This document shows, in pieces, positions 11,677-23,100 of a stretch of 64,000 nucleotides of DNA (position 1 is its first letter; each line of letters opens with the position of its first letter). Below the pieces are notes generated by a model. It searched no databases. It saw only the letters and a list, made by a program, of their open reading frames with translations, and had not been told where the DNA came from. The position numbers and the translations under genes were made by a program. The DNA is from Scleromitrula shiraiana (lineage: Eukaryota; Ascomycota; Leotiomycetes; Helotiales; Sclerotiniaceae). Where the stretch lies: positions 186,001 through 250,000 of the forward strand of contig JABELC010000011.1 in the NCBI GenBank assembly GCA_028455995.1. The letters run 5' to 3'.

Positions 11677-12444
11677 ATGTCACCACGACCTCAACCCAAG
11701 TTCAAAATCACTTGGTGGATGCGACTTCGATCGAAGATTCGAAATTACTCATCCCCATTACGTCTTCGAGATAGTATAAGAAGATTGCGACACGATACTC
11801 CCTATCCAGCATTTACATTATTAAAATTGTTTATAATGCATTTGCGAATGCCATCATTGAACTGGTCTTACGACTGGCCATTGCCGGAGCCACTTGCACC
11901 TAAAGATATTATCAGGAATGAAGCTCTCTTTGATCGGCATCACCCTAATATATTCAATTTGCGATATATCCCAATCTGAGCTATCCGTGATACACCTCTT
12001 CGTTCCATATATCGCCTTTATGAGATATTCATGACACAGGAATTTGTTCTCCTTCGTATCGAATGCGAATATATGTGGCGTCAATCAAGTCGAAAATGGT
12101 CCCTAAGTTCCATACCCGATCCTTGCGACTCAGATCCTGTTCGATATGCCATGCTTGCTTCTATCACCGATGAGCTCGTTGAGGCTTTTAACTATCGTCT
12201 TCGATACGGTGCAAGAAGAAATAAGAAGCATGTTGAGAGGAGCGCTGAGAATCCTTGGCCCGTATATGAGCCTGAAGTCACACCCTCTTGGGCAGCGGGG
12301 GTTCCTCCCATACAAGAATCGGATTTATACTCGTTGCCTTCGGATCTAGTTCAAAATGGTCGACTTATTCTCGAAGATGAAGGCTGTGAGAACTTTCTTC
12401 GTCGAAATTGGGATGCGCCTACTCATTATTTATATACGACATGA
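11677..12444 (+). pseudogene. unrecognised protein interrupted by one in-frame TGA
   Basis: One reading frame of about 255 codons starts at ATG 11677 (MSPRPQPKFKITWWMRLR) and runs to 12444, broken only by TGA at 11977-11979. Reading through gives ...NLRYIPI, stop, AIRDTPLRSIYRLYEIF... with no frame change, and both sides have the same protein-like composition. A single CGA-to-TGA change would explain the stop. The C-terminal half has PWPVYEPEVTPSWAAGV and SDLYSLPSDLVQNGRL, as in fungal hypothetical proteins of accessory regions. No known domain is recognised. No GT-AG pair that would remove the stop is apparent. Confidence 0.5.
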
Positions 12445-13488
12445 TGTTTTATTTTCAGAAAGGTATGCGTTGCGGGCGTTAAATACCAGTTTATGTTAAA
12501 TGGTACATCATGTGGAATACCATACCGATGAGAAAGGATGTAATGGGTTACTTTCTGTGATAAAATGACATTGGGGTCTAAATGGTGAATGTGTGGGGGA
12601 AGGATTTCGAAAAGGCTCGAGACTTGATAAATAGGCTCTCTTTTAGGTAATTGTCTTACTGTTTTCGTGCTTTCCGATTTCTCTCACGTGTCTTACAGTA
12701 TTAAGCAGCTGGAAATGGGGGGAGAGATTTCAGTTAAATATTTCTTAATGCAGATATATATACCTACCTACATACTATCCACATAGTAGGCAATATCCCG
12801 AGATCAATATTCCGGTCCGGTTACCAAGAACCATACGGCCCGAGCCCCGCCATACGCCACTAGTATAAAATAAGTAACGCGTTAGTTGGGTTGTACCACC
12901 GAGGTGTAGATGTTCGTGGTTTCTCTATCAAATATTATTCTTCTATCACGTTAAAAATTTATATAAAATATCTGACGGTATCGATTTCTTCTTCTTTTGA
13001 TTTGAATCACATATTCGATTAATACAATCAACAGCGAAATTATCACACTGCATATATCATCTACTATATTGCATTTCCTACGACGTGTCAATCGACAATT
13101 CATCCAGGTATGTACTAGATCGTACTTGATTCTCAACCATTAAAGATAATGAATGAACAAATATAATGGATAGATGAGCAACCTTTGTCATGAACATGAC
13201 AATGAACATTCTTCATTAAGCTAATAATTCAACTATGGATCAGATTCATTATTCTCAAACCTGTTAAAACTCTACTATTCTGTAAGGAGTCATCGATCAA
13301 TCAATACAAATATATCGACGGCCCAAACATACAAGATCAATAACTTATCTCTCTTCCTCCTCTATCTACAAGACCAAATAGAATCCAACTCAAACCGAAT
13401 CAATCCTACCTTCCACTTGTCGAACAATATTACTACCGAGCAAAGAGAACAAGCACCCTCGATAAGAGAAAGATACACTCCACCCAAA
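12445..13488. other. intergenic spacer upstream of the E2 gene
   Basis: No coding signal is seen. The last part should contain the promoter and 5' UTR of the E2 gene; an in-frame upstream extension to 13417 lacks an ATG (it begins with TTG), so the start at 13489 is preferred. Confidence 0.5.
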
Positions 13489-14119
13489 ATGAGTAACGCA
13501 ACGGCATCTCTGCTTGGCAGACAACTTAAACAGATACAAAATGCAAAGGATTTACCTGGCATAAGCTGTGGATTAAAAAACGATAATAATGTTTTCGAGT
13601 GGGAAGTAATGCTTATGTTAAGTGACGAGTGTAAATATTATGGCGGTCAGTCTACCCATCTCCATCTTCGTTTTCAACACCCCCCCCCCCCCGTGGCCCC
13701 ATTTTCAGCAAGCCAGCAAAAGCTAAAACTTTTCTCTTCCCACAGGCGGTAACTGGCGCTGTACCCTCCTCTTCCCCCCAACCTACCCACACTCCCCACC
13801 AACCCTAACCTTCCAAAAGCCCATCCCCTTCCACCCCAATATCTACCCCTCCACCGGAGTCCTCTGCATATCGATTCTGCACGCTCCCGGCGATGACGAA
13901 TATGGATATGAAACAGCGGCCGAGAGATGGAGTCCGGTGCAGACGCCCGAAAGTATATTATTGAGTGTGGTTAGTCTGTTTAACGATCCGAATGATGAGA
14001 GTCCTGCGAACTTGGAGGCTGCGTTGATGTGGAGAGAGGCGCAGAAAGGAGGGGAGGGGGAAAAAGTTTGGAAGAGGAAGTGTAGGGCTTTGGTTAGGGA
14101 GAGTTTGGAGGAGTGTTAG
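13489..14119 (+). CDS. ubiquitin-conjugating enzyme E2, Ubc15/UBE2G1 type
   Basis: Exon 1 is 13489-13645 and exon 2 is 13746-14119, across a 100-bp intron containing a run of C (GTCAGT donor, CACAG acceptor, phase 1). The product is 176 residues: MSNATASLLGRQLKQIQNAK, CGLKNDNNVFEWEVMLML, the HPN motif (PFHPNIYPSTG), and the catalytic Cys in GVLCISIL. After the Cys comes the acidic insertion HAPGDDEYGYETAAERWSPV that marks the Ubc7/Ubc15/UBE2G branch, then PNDESPANLEAALMWRE. These E2s charge ubiquitin and pass it to RING E3s, often making Lys48 chains. No C-terminal membrane helix is present, so it would be cytosolic or recruited. The gene is intact although it sits among damaged neighbours. 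Confidence 0.93.
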
Positions 14120-14795
14120 TTTGGGTTGGGGCGATTGGGTTGAGGGGTGTTTGGTATAATTTGATATGATGTAAAACGACATGCATGCATTGATTGGAGA
14201 ATATGGATATATAAATATGAATATGAAGTAAGCGGAGTGGATGTGGTAAATGTGTTGATGAGCAGTGAAGTGGGTTTATACAATTCGGCCCATTTCGCGT
14301 GTATGCATGCATGCGTGTGGAAACTTGGCGTGGTGCATACTTATTCTATGCCCTGGATGAACATAACAACTACAAAAACCATCAACTAGAAATGAAAATA
14401 TCTTATCCCAGTGGTTGTTTCTTTAACCATGTTTTCCTTTCTTTCCGTTTAAAATAGAAGATATTCGAAGAGGGGATACTCAAGTCATTTGCTAGCAGTT
14501 TGCAAGTGCAAGATCGTTTATTAATGTTGAATCAGCCATCTCGTTGTATGGTAAATCAGAACACGTCGTGTAAATCACTCTGCCTGATTCAATCGGCAGT
14601 GCAGTCTACGGTTTTCATTGGGTGTCAGGAATTTGCTATTCAAGATAGCTTTCCATAGCCAATACTTGTTTGCCACGGATGTACGTGTTTTGCGGCTCTT
14701 CGACATCATTGGTTCTTGGTTATAGTATATAGCTATATTTACTTTCTTAGCTCTACAGATACTGAAGCAAGCATTATAGTTTTGAATTGGTTATA
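14120..14795. other. intergenic spacer upstream of the HET gene
   Basis: No gene is seen. An ATGCATGC-type short repeat lies near 14300-14313, and TATA-like sequence (TATAGTATATAGCTATA) at about 14720-14736 lies some 60-75 bp before the HET start. Confidence 0.5.
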
Positions 14796-16830
14796 ATGCG
14801 TACATGTTTACCATGTAGCAAGCTATGGTCATGTTTTCCTCCCAATGATAACACTACTCCTCAATCTATCGCATCAGACATTCCGACTCCTACGGAAATG
14901 ACAAAAAGAAACAGATTAAGTTCAAAATCACAGCGACCTACTTGCAGCATCGATTGTTTTGTTTACGAACCGTTGGCGGCTGGCCTGTTTCGTTTGCTCA
15001 AATTCAAACCTGGGAAATTTGCAGATCTTATCGAATGTCAAATTCAAAATGTTCCCCTTAGTACGGAGCTTCAGTATAATGCCCTCTCATATGTTTGGGG
15101 TACGGGTTCAAGCAAACTGAGAATGAACCTCAATGGTCGCAACATACAAATTGGAGAAAATCTTTACATCGCTATCACTCAGCTCAGAGCTCACGAACCA
15201 AAATTCACAACACAGTTTGTTTGGATTGACGCGTTGTGCATAAATCAGAAAGATAACGCAGAGAAGGCAGAACAGGTTCCTCTCATGGATAAAATATATG
15301 GTTATGCGTATACTACTGTCGCTTGGCTTGGTGTACCCGACCCCATAGATGAGATATATTGCAAGGAGATATTCTACCAATTATCGCAGCAGAGTGCTCC
15401 TACTTGCGGAAAAACAAGGTGATGAACACATCATAGTCCAATGCCTTAAAATGAACGCAATAGTCATAGAGCTTTCAACAGCGTACTTCTATGCGAAAAA
15501 GTGCATTGAAGAGGTTATGGTAAATCATTGGTTTGATCGTGTTTGGACGTTACAGGAATTTATCATTGGGAGCTTGCGCAAGGATTGCTGCATATTGCAT
15601 TATGGCCGCTTATCAGTTTCCATGAGTAGATTCGTTACTCAATGTGGGTTTGTGAAGTCGAAGTATGGCCATCCGACCAAGATAGAAACTATTGATTACT
15701 TGAAAGCGTTGTCGCGAATGTTTGCTTTGTGTCAACTCATGGAACAGGTCTTCATGGGAGGTTATTCCTTTGGTCTGCCGAGTGCTGGAAACAATGAAAT
15801 TGTTGCAGCTGATCAACTATTGAAGCTCCTTGATGCTACAGCAGTACGACATTGTACTCAGCCACATGATACAATTTATGGTGTCTTGAGTCTTTGGCGC
15901 TTAGTCAGAAGCAAACCACTGCCAGAGACTCTGAAGCCCAACTACAATGCCCCGTACGCTGAAGTTTGTCGTCAATATTCTGCATATCTTCTCACTCAAA
16001 CTCGTGATCTCAGAATCAATGCGAAGCGGAGTGTTCGATTTCAGACTGAGGTACCATCATGGGTGATTGACTTCCGTTATCTTGATATGCAAACCTTCAG
16101 TCAGGTAGATAGGGCACAGGTGGAGGTTTTGCCAAACGGTCGAGAGCTTTCATTGAAAGGTGTTCCGTTTGCGCGTGTCGTAGATGGCATTGCCTCCACT
16201 AGTCGGTTACAGCGTCCTTACGCGTCTGTATCTTGGAATTTATTCACTCAGCGCATTGCTGAGTTCGAGGACAAAATTCTAAAGCATGTTATCACGTATA
16301 AAGGAATCTCAATCGAGGCAGGACGCAATCAATTTTTGAGGCTTGCAAACCCAGACGGTCATGAAGCTTATGAATTTCTTAGAAGCTATCTACCGGATAG
16401 GGAAAAGCCGCTATCCGAGAAAGAATTTATCAACCAATTTGATGAGCAATACGTATCTCGCTTGGACGGTTATCATCGTGCAATTTGGGAGATTTTGGAG
16501 ATTAAGCACCCATATAGGACTGAGCCACCATCTGATAAGGAATATAAGCCAACATTGAGGGCATTTGAAGATATCGTTGAGTTCATAAGCCGTACAATGA
16601 TAGTTATGGATAGCGGACACGTTCTTTTTACAGACGGTGAAGTTGTAAATGCAAGAGCTGGAGATCTATTTATTAAATGTGGCGGCGATGAGCTTCAGTT
16701 CTTAGTTCTGCGACCTGCTGCAGACAAATTCTTACTCATAGATACAGGACGACATGACTTTCGAAGTTTTGGTAGAGAGATGTTTGACTATCTCGCAGGT
16801 GAGATAGAGAGGGAGTTTATTATTGTCTAA
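14796..16830 (+). pseudogene. HET-domain (heterokaryon incompatibility) protein with one frameshift
   Basis: The first frame (14796-15422) carries the HET signature: LQYNALSYVWG at about residue 94, then FVWIDALCINQKDNAEKAEQ and MDKIYGYAYTTVAWLG. The frame closes at TGA 15420 and the continuation is in the +1 frame: VMVNHWFDRVWTLQEF is the third HET block. The C-terminal region is typical (VPSWVIDFR; GDLFIKCGGDELQFLVLRP). The switch must lie between about 15,350 and 15,420. I tested GT-AG pairs there and found none with compatible phase, so a one-base indel is likelier than an intron. HET proteins trigger cell death after fusion of unlike hyphae. About 680 residues would be encoded if the frame were continuous. 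Confidence 0.75.
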
Positions 16831-17187
16831 ACAGAATGGGAATCGAAAGACAATCAATCGATGTTAGTAAATTTAAAATCGATATTGACATTATTTCACC
16901 GGCAGTTAAAACAAGTTATATCAACTATGAATCATTATTATATATACTTTTGTGCTGCATCGTTAAAGTTATGACGATTTGATTAATACAAACTCCCCTA
17001 ACTCCAAATTTCAAATTACTTTCCCCCTAAACGCCAATGAGGGAATAGCATCTAACTATTTGTATTCATATGCGACCAAATTAATCAGAAATCGAAATCC
17101 TTCCTTCTCCTATTATAATATCCATTCATTCATATCAAATTACACATCGCCCCATCTCATCTAATATCCAACACACCCTTACTACCC
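16831..17187. other. convergent 3' spacer
   Basis: Tail-to-tail gap of 357 bp between the HET gene and the giant gene; it should hold both 3' UTRs. No other feature is seen. Confidence 0.6.
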
Positions 17188-20100
17188 CTATTTCTTCCCC
17201 TTCTTCCCCCTATTCTTCCTCGAATTCTTCTTACTCAAACCTATTCCCTTGCCACTCCCCTCCTCATCAACCGTCGTCACACCCCCACTACTCCCGCCAC
17301 TCGGACTCGCACTCTCAACCGGACTTCTATCTTCCTCTTCAATACCCCTCAATCCACTCCCCCTGCGACTCGAAATCGGAATCTCCATACTGGTAGCCGG
17401 CTGACTCCTAGTCTCATCATAGAGAGGGAACTGCTCGGTTGATGGCTGCGTTGTCATTATTTTGGGGGGTTGCGGTGCTCGTGTTGGGAGTGGTGAGTGG
17501 TATTGTGATTGAAATTGATTTGCGTATCCTTGTCCGTATTCTAGGTTTGTCGATTTTGGTGGAGTGGAGAAATAAGAGCATAATTCGGGGACGGGATTGG
17601 GACTTGGATTTGTGCTTGGGTAGCGGGGGAATGTGAAGAGACTTTCTCTGTTCTGAACCTGGGGTTCTTCTTCTTCTTCGTAGTTTCTAGTACTAAGTCT
17701 TGATGTTGAAGTCGGCTGTGAAGATTCAGAGAAAGGATTTATCTCACTATCACGAGTCGTTCCTAGTCTTTCCGTAGAGGAGGAATATTCGTTGTAACCA
17801 CTAAATTGGGCTTGAAGTTCATCCCCCTCATATCTAGAAACATCTGGAGTTCGTGATGATTCAGAGAATGGGTTTTGACTCTCGTAAGTAGCCTCAAGGT
17901 TTGGTGTAGTAGTAGGATAACCTTGATGTTGGCTGTATGGATCGTATTGAGGTTCCGGCTCATTCTCGTAATCTCTAGATCTCTCCGAGGTTTGAAATCT
18001 TTGGGAGAATGGATTTCGATCTTCTTGACTCTCATAGGTATCGTAGGTAGTTTCAAATTTCGGTGTAGAACTAGCTTGAGTATAACTCTGAGATGGGGTA
18101 TTTTGGCTGTAACTTTGATCTTGATATTGGGGTTCTGAATCATTTTCATAATACCTAGAAGTATCGGTAGTTCTTGATGATCCGGAGAATGGGTTGCGAC
18201 TTTCATCGGTGTTTCCAAATCTTGGACCTGGAGTAGCTGGCGAATAGCTCTGATTTTGAGAATATTGACTATAATTTTGACGGCCATGTTGCGGTTGGGG
18301 TTCATTGTCATAATCATCTATATCAGAAACTCGTTGTGAGGATGGCTCCTCTTGTTGGATGTATTGGTCTCTTTCGCTTTGAGATTGAGGTTCATCGTAT
18401 TGTCTAGATATATCGGGAGTTCGGGATAAATCTTGGGGTTGTGTATACGAACTCCTACCATATTGAGATCGCGATTCATTGTCGTAATAGTCATCTATTT
18501 CAGGAGTTCTTGATCTTGATGATTTCTCTTTTTGGGCGTATCGGCTGCTTTCATATTGAGATTGAGGTTCATCATCATAATAATCCGAAGCTGCAGAAAT
18601 CCTTGATGATAAAGGTGGTTGATCCTCCTGAACATATCGATTACTTTCAGATTCGAATGGCGAATATTCATTTCCTTTTGATCCTCGATACTGGCTTGTG
18701 CTCTGACCCAAGTAATTGTCTTCTGGTATTGAAGAAGATGAGGTATATCTACGAGGATCATTATCGAAATAGCCAGAAGCTGCTGAGATTCGTGATGATG
18801 CAGGCTCATCCTGTTGGCTATACCGTCCCCTTTCAGACTTCAACGGCGAGTATGTGTTTCCCTCGATAGGGGATTGGAGAGTCTGGTATGAATCAAAATT
18901 GTCATCACCTCTTTGAACGGGAGAAGATGAGGTGTATCCGTATCTATCTTCTAAGCTTGATCTCGTATCAGCTGGAGTTCTTTGGCTTTCCTCAACTGCG
19001 GGTGAAGGGACATAATAGTCTTGAGTCTCGTATCTATCCGTAACAGAATCATCATTTTTTTCTATAATCGGAGAAGACGATACAGATCCATATTGTTCTC
19101 CCTGTTCTGAACTCGTATTAATCGGTGTTCTCTGGTCCTCTCCAGCTGTACGTGAAGAGATATAATCATCTTGTATTTGGTATCGATTCGAGTTGAAATC
19201 GCCGTCTTTCTTAAAAATTGGAGAAGATAAAATAGAACCATATTCTTCATCGTCCCTTTCTGATCTGGTATCAAATGACCTTCTCTGATCTTCTCCAATC
19301 GTACGTGAGGGAACATAATCATCCTGAGTCTGGTATCTGCTAGAACCAAATCCACTTTGTTCTTTGGGAAGTGGAGAAGATGATGGATAGGCATATTCAT
19401 CATCGGAACCTGATCTCGTACCAACTGGAGCTTGTTGATTTTCTTCGATCTGGCGTGAAGTTGTATTTCTTGGAAATGAATCGTGCTCGGATGAAGGGTA
19501 GTCTCTTTCTTCCCAATCTGATCTTGTATCAACTGGGGCGCTTTGGTTTTCTTCGACTGCCCGAGAAGGAATATAGTTCCATCTCGTGTTTAGACTTGCA
19601 GGTTCATATTGAGATTGGTAGTCAGACTCTCTTGTATCTACGCGGGGGGGTTGATATTCTTCCATTGAGCGTGAATGACTAAAATCCCCAGTTTCTCTGG
19701 AATGCGAGTCCACTTGGGAGAAAGGTGCGTATTCAGATTCTCCTTGCCATTCCAGTCTCGTCTCAACAGGATTTCTTTCTTCTCCTTCAACCGCACGCGA
19801 AGGTGTAAAATTCTCAGCCATTGGATCTTGTTGACGATAAGCAGATTCGTCTTCTGACTCTGAATCTGGTTGATCACGAATGCTCTCGCTATGTGTTTGG
19901 AATTCCGAGCTATCATCCTTGCTTGCTGATTCCTGTGCTGTATCTCGAGTATCTTGAGTGAAGAGAGTATTAACAGGTTGAGTTGGCTCGACAATTCCTG
20001 GATGTTTTTCAACTTCAATGTTGACATTAACAGGAGTATTCTGAGCATTGGATTCGTGAAGAATTTCAATTGCCTCCTGGATAGGAATCTTGTGTTGAGC

Positions 20101-23100
20101 CTTTTTGGTAGTAGTCGGCTCATTATCGATATTCTCCTCGGTAATCACTTCTTGAGTTGGGTCGCTCTCGGTCTCAGTCTCGGATTGCTTGGTATTGAGC
20201 TCTTGATCTTTAGTTTCTGTAGGAGCACTAAAATGTTCAGTCTTCACGTTTTCTACCTCGGTTTCGTTGCTGATAGGAGTCACGGTGTCAACTTCTTTGG
20301 GAGTTCCGTGTGTGGAAGTATCTTGGTCGACGTTTTTGTTGTCTTCTGTAGCGGTAAGACTTTTGGGGGTTTCTACTTTGTCAACTTTTGACTCGGGAGA
20401 AGAATCGGCTTCAGTCTTTTCGGTTAGATGTTCCGTCTCCACTACATCGGGTTTTCCCTTAATTTCCGTACTTGGAAGTTCCGCAGTTGAAGATTTCTCT
20501 AAGTTTAGTGTGTCATTGACTTCAGGTGATTCTTCGATTTCTGAACTTGGAGCAACCTCTGTCTCGACGATAGCGGGATCGGACTCATCAGGGGCGTCTT
20601 CGCTCTCAGCTTCGCTTTGAATTTCATACTCAATGCTGATTTCTTTTTCGGCTTCCTCGCCAGCATCTGCCGTATCAGTATCGGTTATCACTGGAGTCTC
20701 CCCAATTTTAGCATCCTCGGTTGGAGTCTGATCCTCGTTTCCAAGAGGTGCTGGTGTTTCCTCGCTAGCTGCTTCAATGGAAGATATCTCTGGTTCGGAT
20801 TCTGTTCCATCTTCGTTCCGGATTTCACTGTCCTTGACCTGTTGAATTGGGGTGGTATCTGTTCCTACGTCTGCCGGTGTATCTTCAGTCTTAGCTTCCT
20901 TTGTCGGCAAATCAACATTCTCTTCAACAGTATCCTCAGTCACGGTGAATTTTGGGACTTTCTCCCTAGCTGCTTCACTGGTAGGTATCTCGGTTTCAGG
21001 CTCCTTTACCGCATCTACATTTCCATCTAAGATATCCGCAACCTCAACATGTACAATTGAAACTTCGCCCGTTTCTATCTCCGTTGTAGTATCCTCAGTC
21101 TTGGATTCCTCGATCGGTAATTCAGCATCTTGTTTAACCGTTTTCTCGGCTTCGGTCAGTTCAGGAATATTTTCCCCAACCATCTCGATAGAACATACTT
21201 CAATTTCAGGCTCCCTTGCGTTGTCGGTTTCGGTATCCTCATCTGACTTATCCACAGCAGCAATCACGTGTTCAGTTGGGATTTCCTGGGTTTCTGTTAT
21301 TGCTGGAGATGTAGATTCAATATCTGCACTCTCGACTTCGGTTTTAAGCTCGGTTTCAGCCTCGTGTTCCTTCGTTACAACAGCATCGGTATTTTCCTTT
21401 GGTTCATCTACAGGCTCGACATGTTCAACTGGAATTTCAACGGTCTCCTCTTCCATTGCTGATGGAGATTCAATCTTCCCATCCTCGGCTTGAGTTTCAG
21501 TCTCAATTTCACTCTCAACTTTCCGTTCCTGAACCTCAACAGGAATAGTAGATCCCTCCACTTCGGGTTCGTTATCAGTCGGTGGAATTACTTCCATGAT
21601 AGTTTCCTTTGCTTCAGGATCTTTGGCAGGTGAAACTTCTTCGGTTTTCTCAATTTCTGTAGAAACAATTTCTGGGACTAGTTCAGGCGCAGTATCAGTC
21701 ATGGCCTCTTCAACAACCGGCTTACTTTGAACCATGGCATCCGCTGAGTTCTTTGAGTCGGGTTGATTCTCAACATGGCCTGTCTTAGGCTCCTCCGGTG
21801 TCATGTCATTTGGAGTAGCTTCGACTGAATTTTTAGGATCCTTTGTTGGATCGCTAACTAATTCCTTCTCCCCATTAACTGGTGGATCTTGGACAATTTT
21901 TGTAGACTCCTCTATTCTTGGGGTAGCTTCTTGATTACCCGCAGTAGGATTGTTCTGGGAATCACGTTCCCGTTCTTCAGCCTCAGCCTGAGCGATAATC
22001 CTAGCCATCTCAGCATTTAGCGCAGCGATCTCAAGACGGGCTTTAACATCTTCAGGGTCTTCTGCTATCACTGGAGTTTCTTCTTTTGGCTCTGAATGGG
22101 ATTTTTCTTTAGCCTCGGTATCAGTAGAGGCTTCGAGGATATCTGCACTAGCGGGTTCTGGAGCTGGCTCAGATGCTTCGGGCACAGATATTGGATCTTG
22201 AATGGGTGGCGTTTCCTCTTCGATTACGGGTGCAGATTCTTCAGGCTTTGCTTCTGACCCAGCAGATTCTTTCTCTGTAGCCTCATCATTCACGGGTGTT
22301 TCGGTCTCAGTGCTTGGTTCTGAGATGGGCTCCGTTGCTTCAGGTGTGGGATTCTGAAAAGATGGGACTTCTTGCTCCAGTTCATTTAATGGTTCTGGCA
22401 CTGGTTCTTCTTTAACCTGGGCGTCCGTAGGCGTTTCGGTCTCGGTGGTTGATTCTGTGACGGGCTCGGGTATTTCAGGAGCTGGTGCAGATTCTTGAGA
22501 AAATGAGGGTTCCTCTTTGGTCTCTGTTGTCAGTTCCTCCAGTTTTGCTTCCGGCTCTGGTTCAGTAAATGGCCTTTCTTCTTCAGTTTGGACTTCAGTT
22601 TGGTTTTCGGAGGTAATGTCAGCAACTGATTCTGGAGCAGCCTCTGGTGCTTTGAGTTCAGTAGTAGGTTCTTCTGATTTGGTCTCTGGCTCTAAATTAG
22701 AAGACTGCTCTTCTTTAGCTTGAGTACCGTCATTTAGTGGCTCAGACACCTCAGCCACTGGTGAGGGCTCTTCGGAAGATGGAGTTCCTTGTTTAATTGC
22801 AGTTGCTGGCTCATCTGGTTTCGACTCTAACGTTGGCTCCGACTCAGTAGGCTCCGACTCAGTAGGCTCCTCCTCCTTAGCTTGGATCTCAGCTGGGTTC
22901 TCTGACACATTTTCGCTGCTTGGTTCCACAACTGGCTCAGATACCTCTGGTACTTCGGGTTCAATCGTAGTCTCTTCTGACTTTGATCCCTGCTCCGACC
23001 CAATAGCTTGTTCTTCCTTCTTGACATGGGTATCGGCGGAAGTCTCGGGAACATTGCCACTAATTGGCCCCACCACTTCGGTCACTGGATCCTTAGGAAC

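Noticed and set aside
19954..21493. Several long plus-strand ORFs rich in Val, Ser and Phe
   Set aside because: They are mirror frames of the Glu/Thr-rich coding region of the giant gene; a GAA/ACT/GTT-rich strand leaves the opposite strand open.
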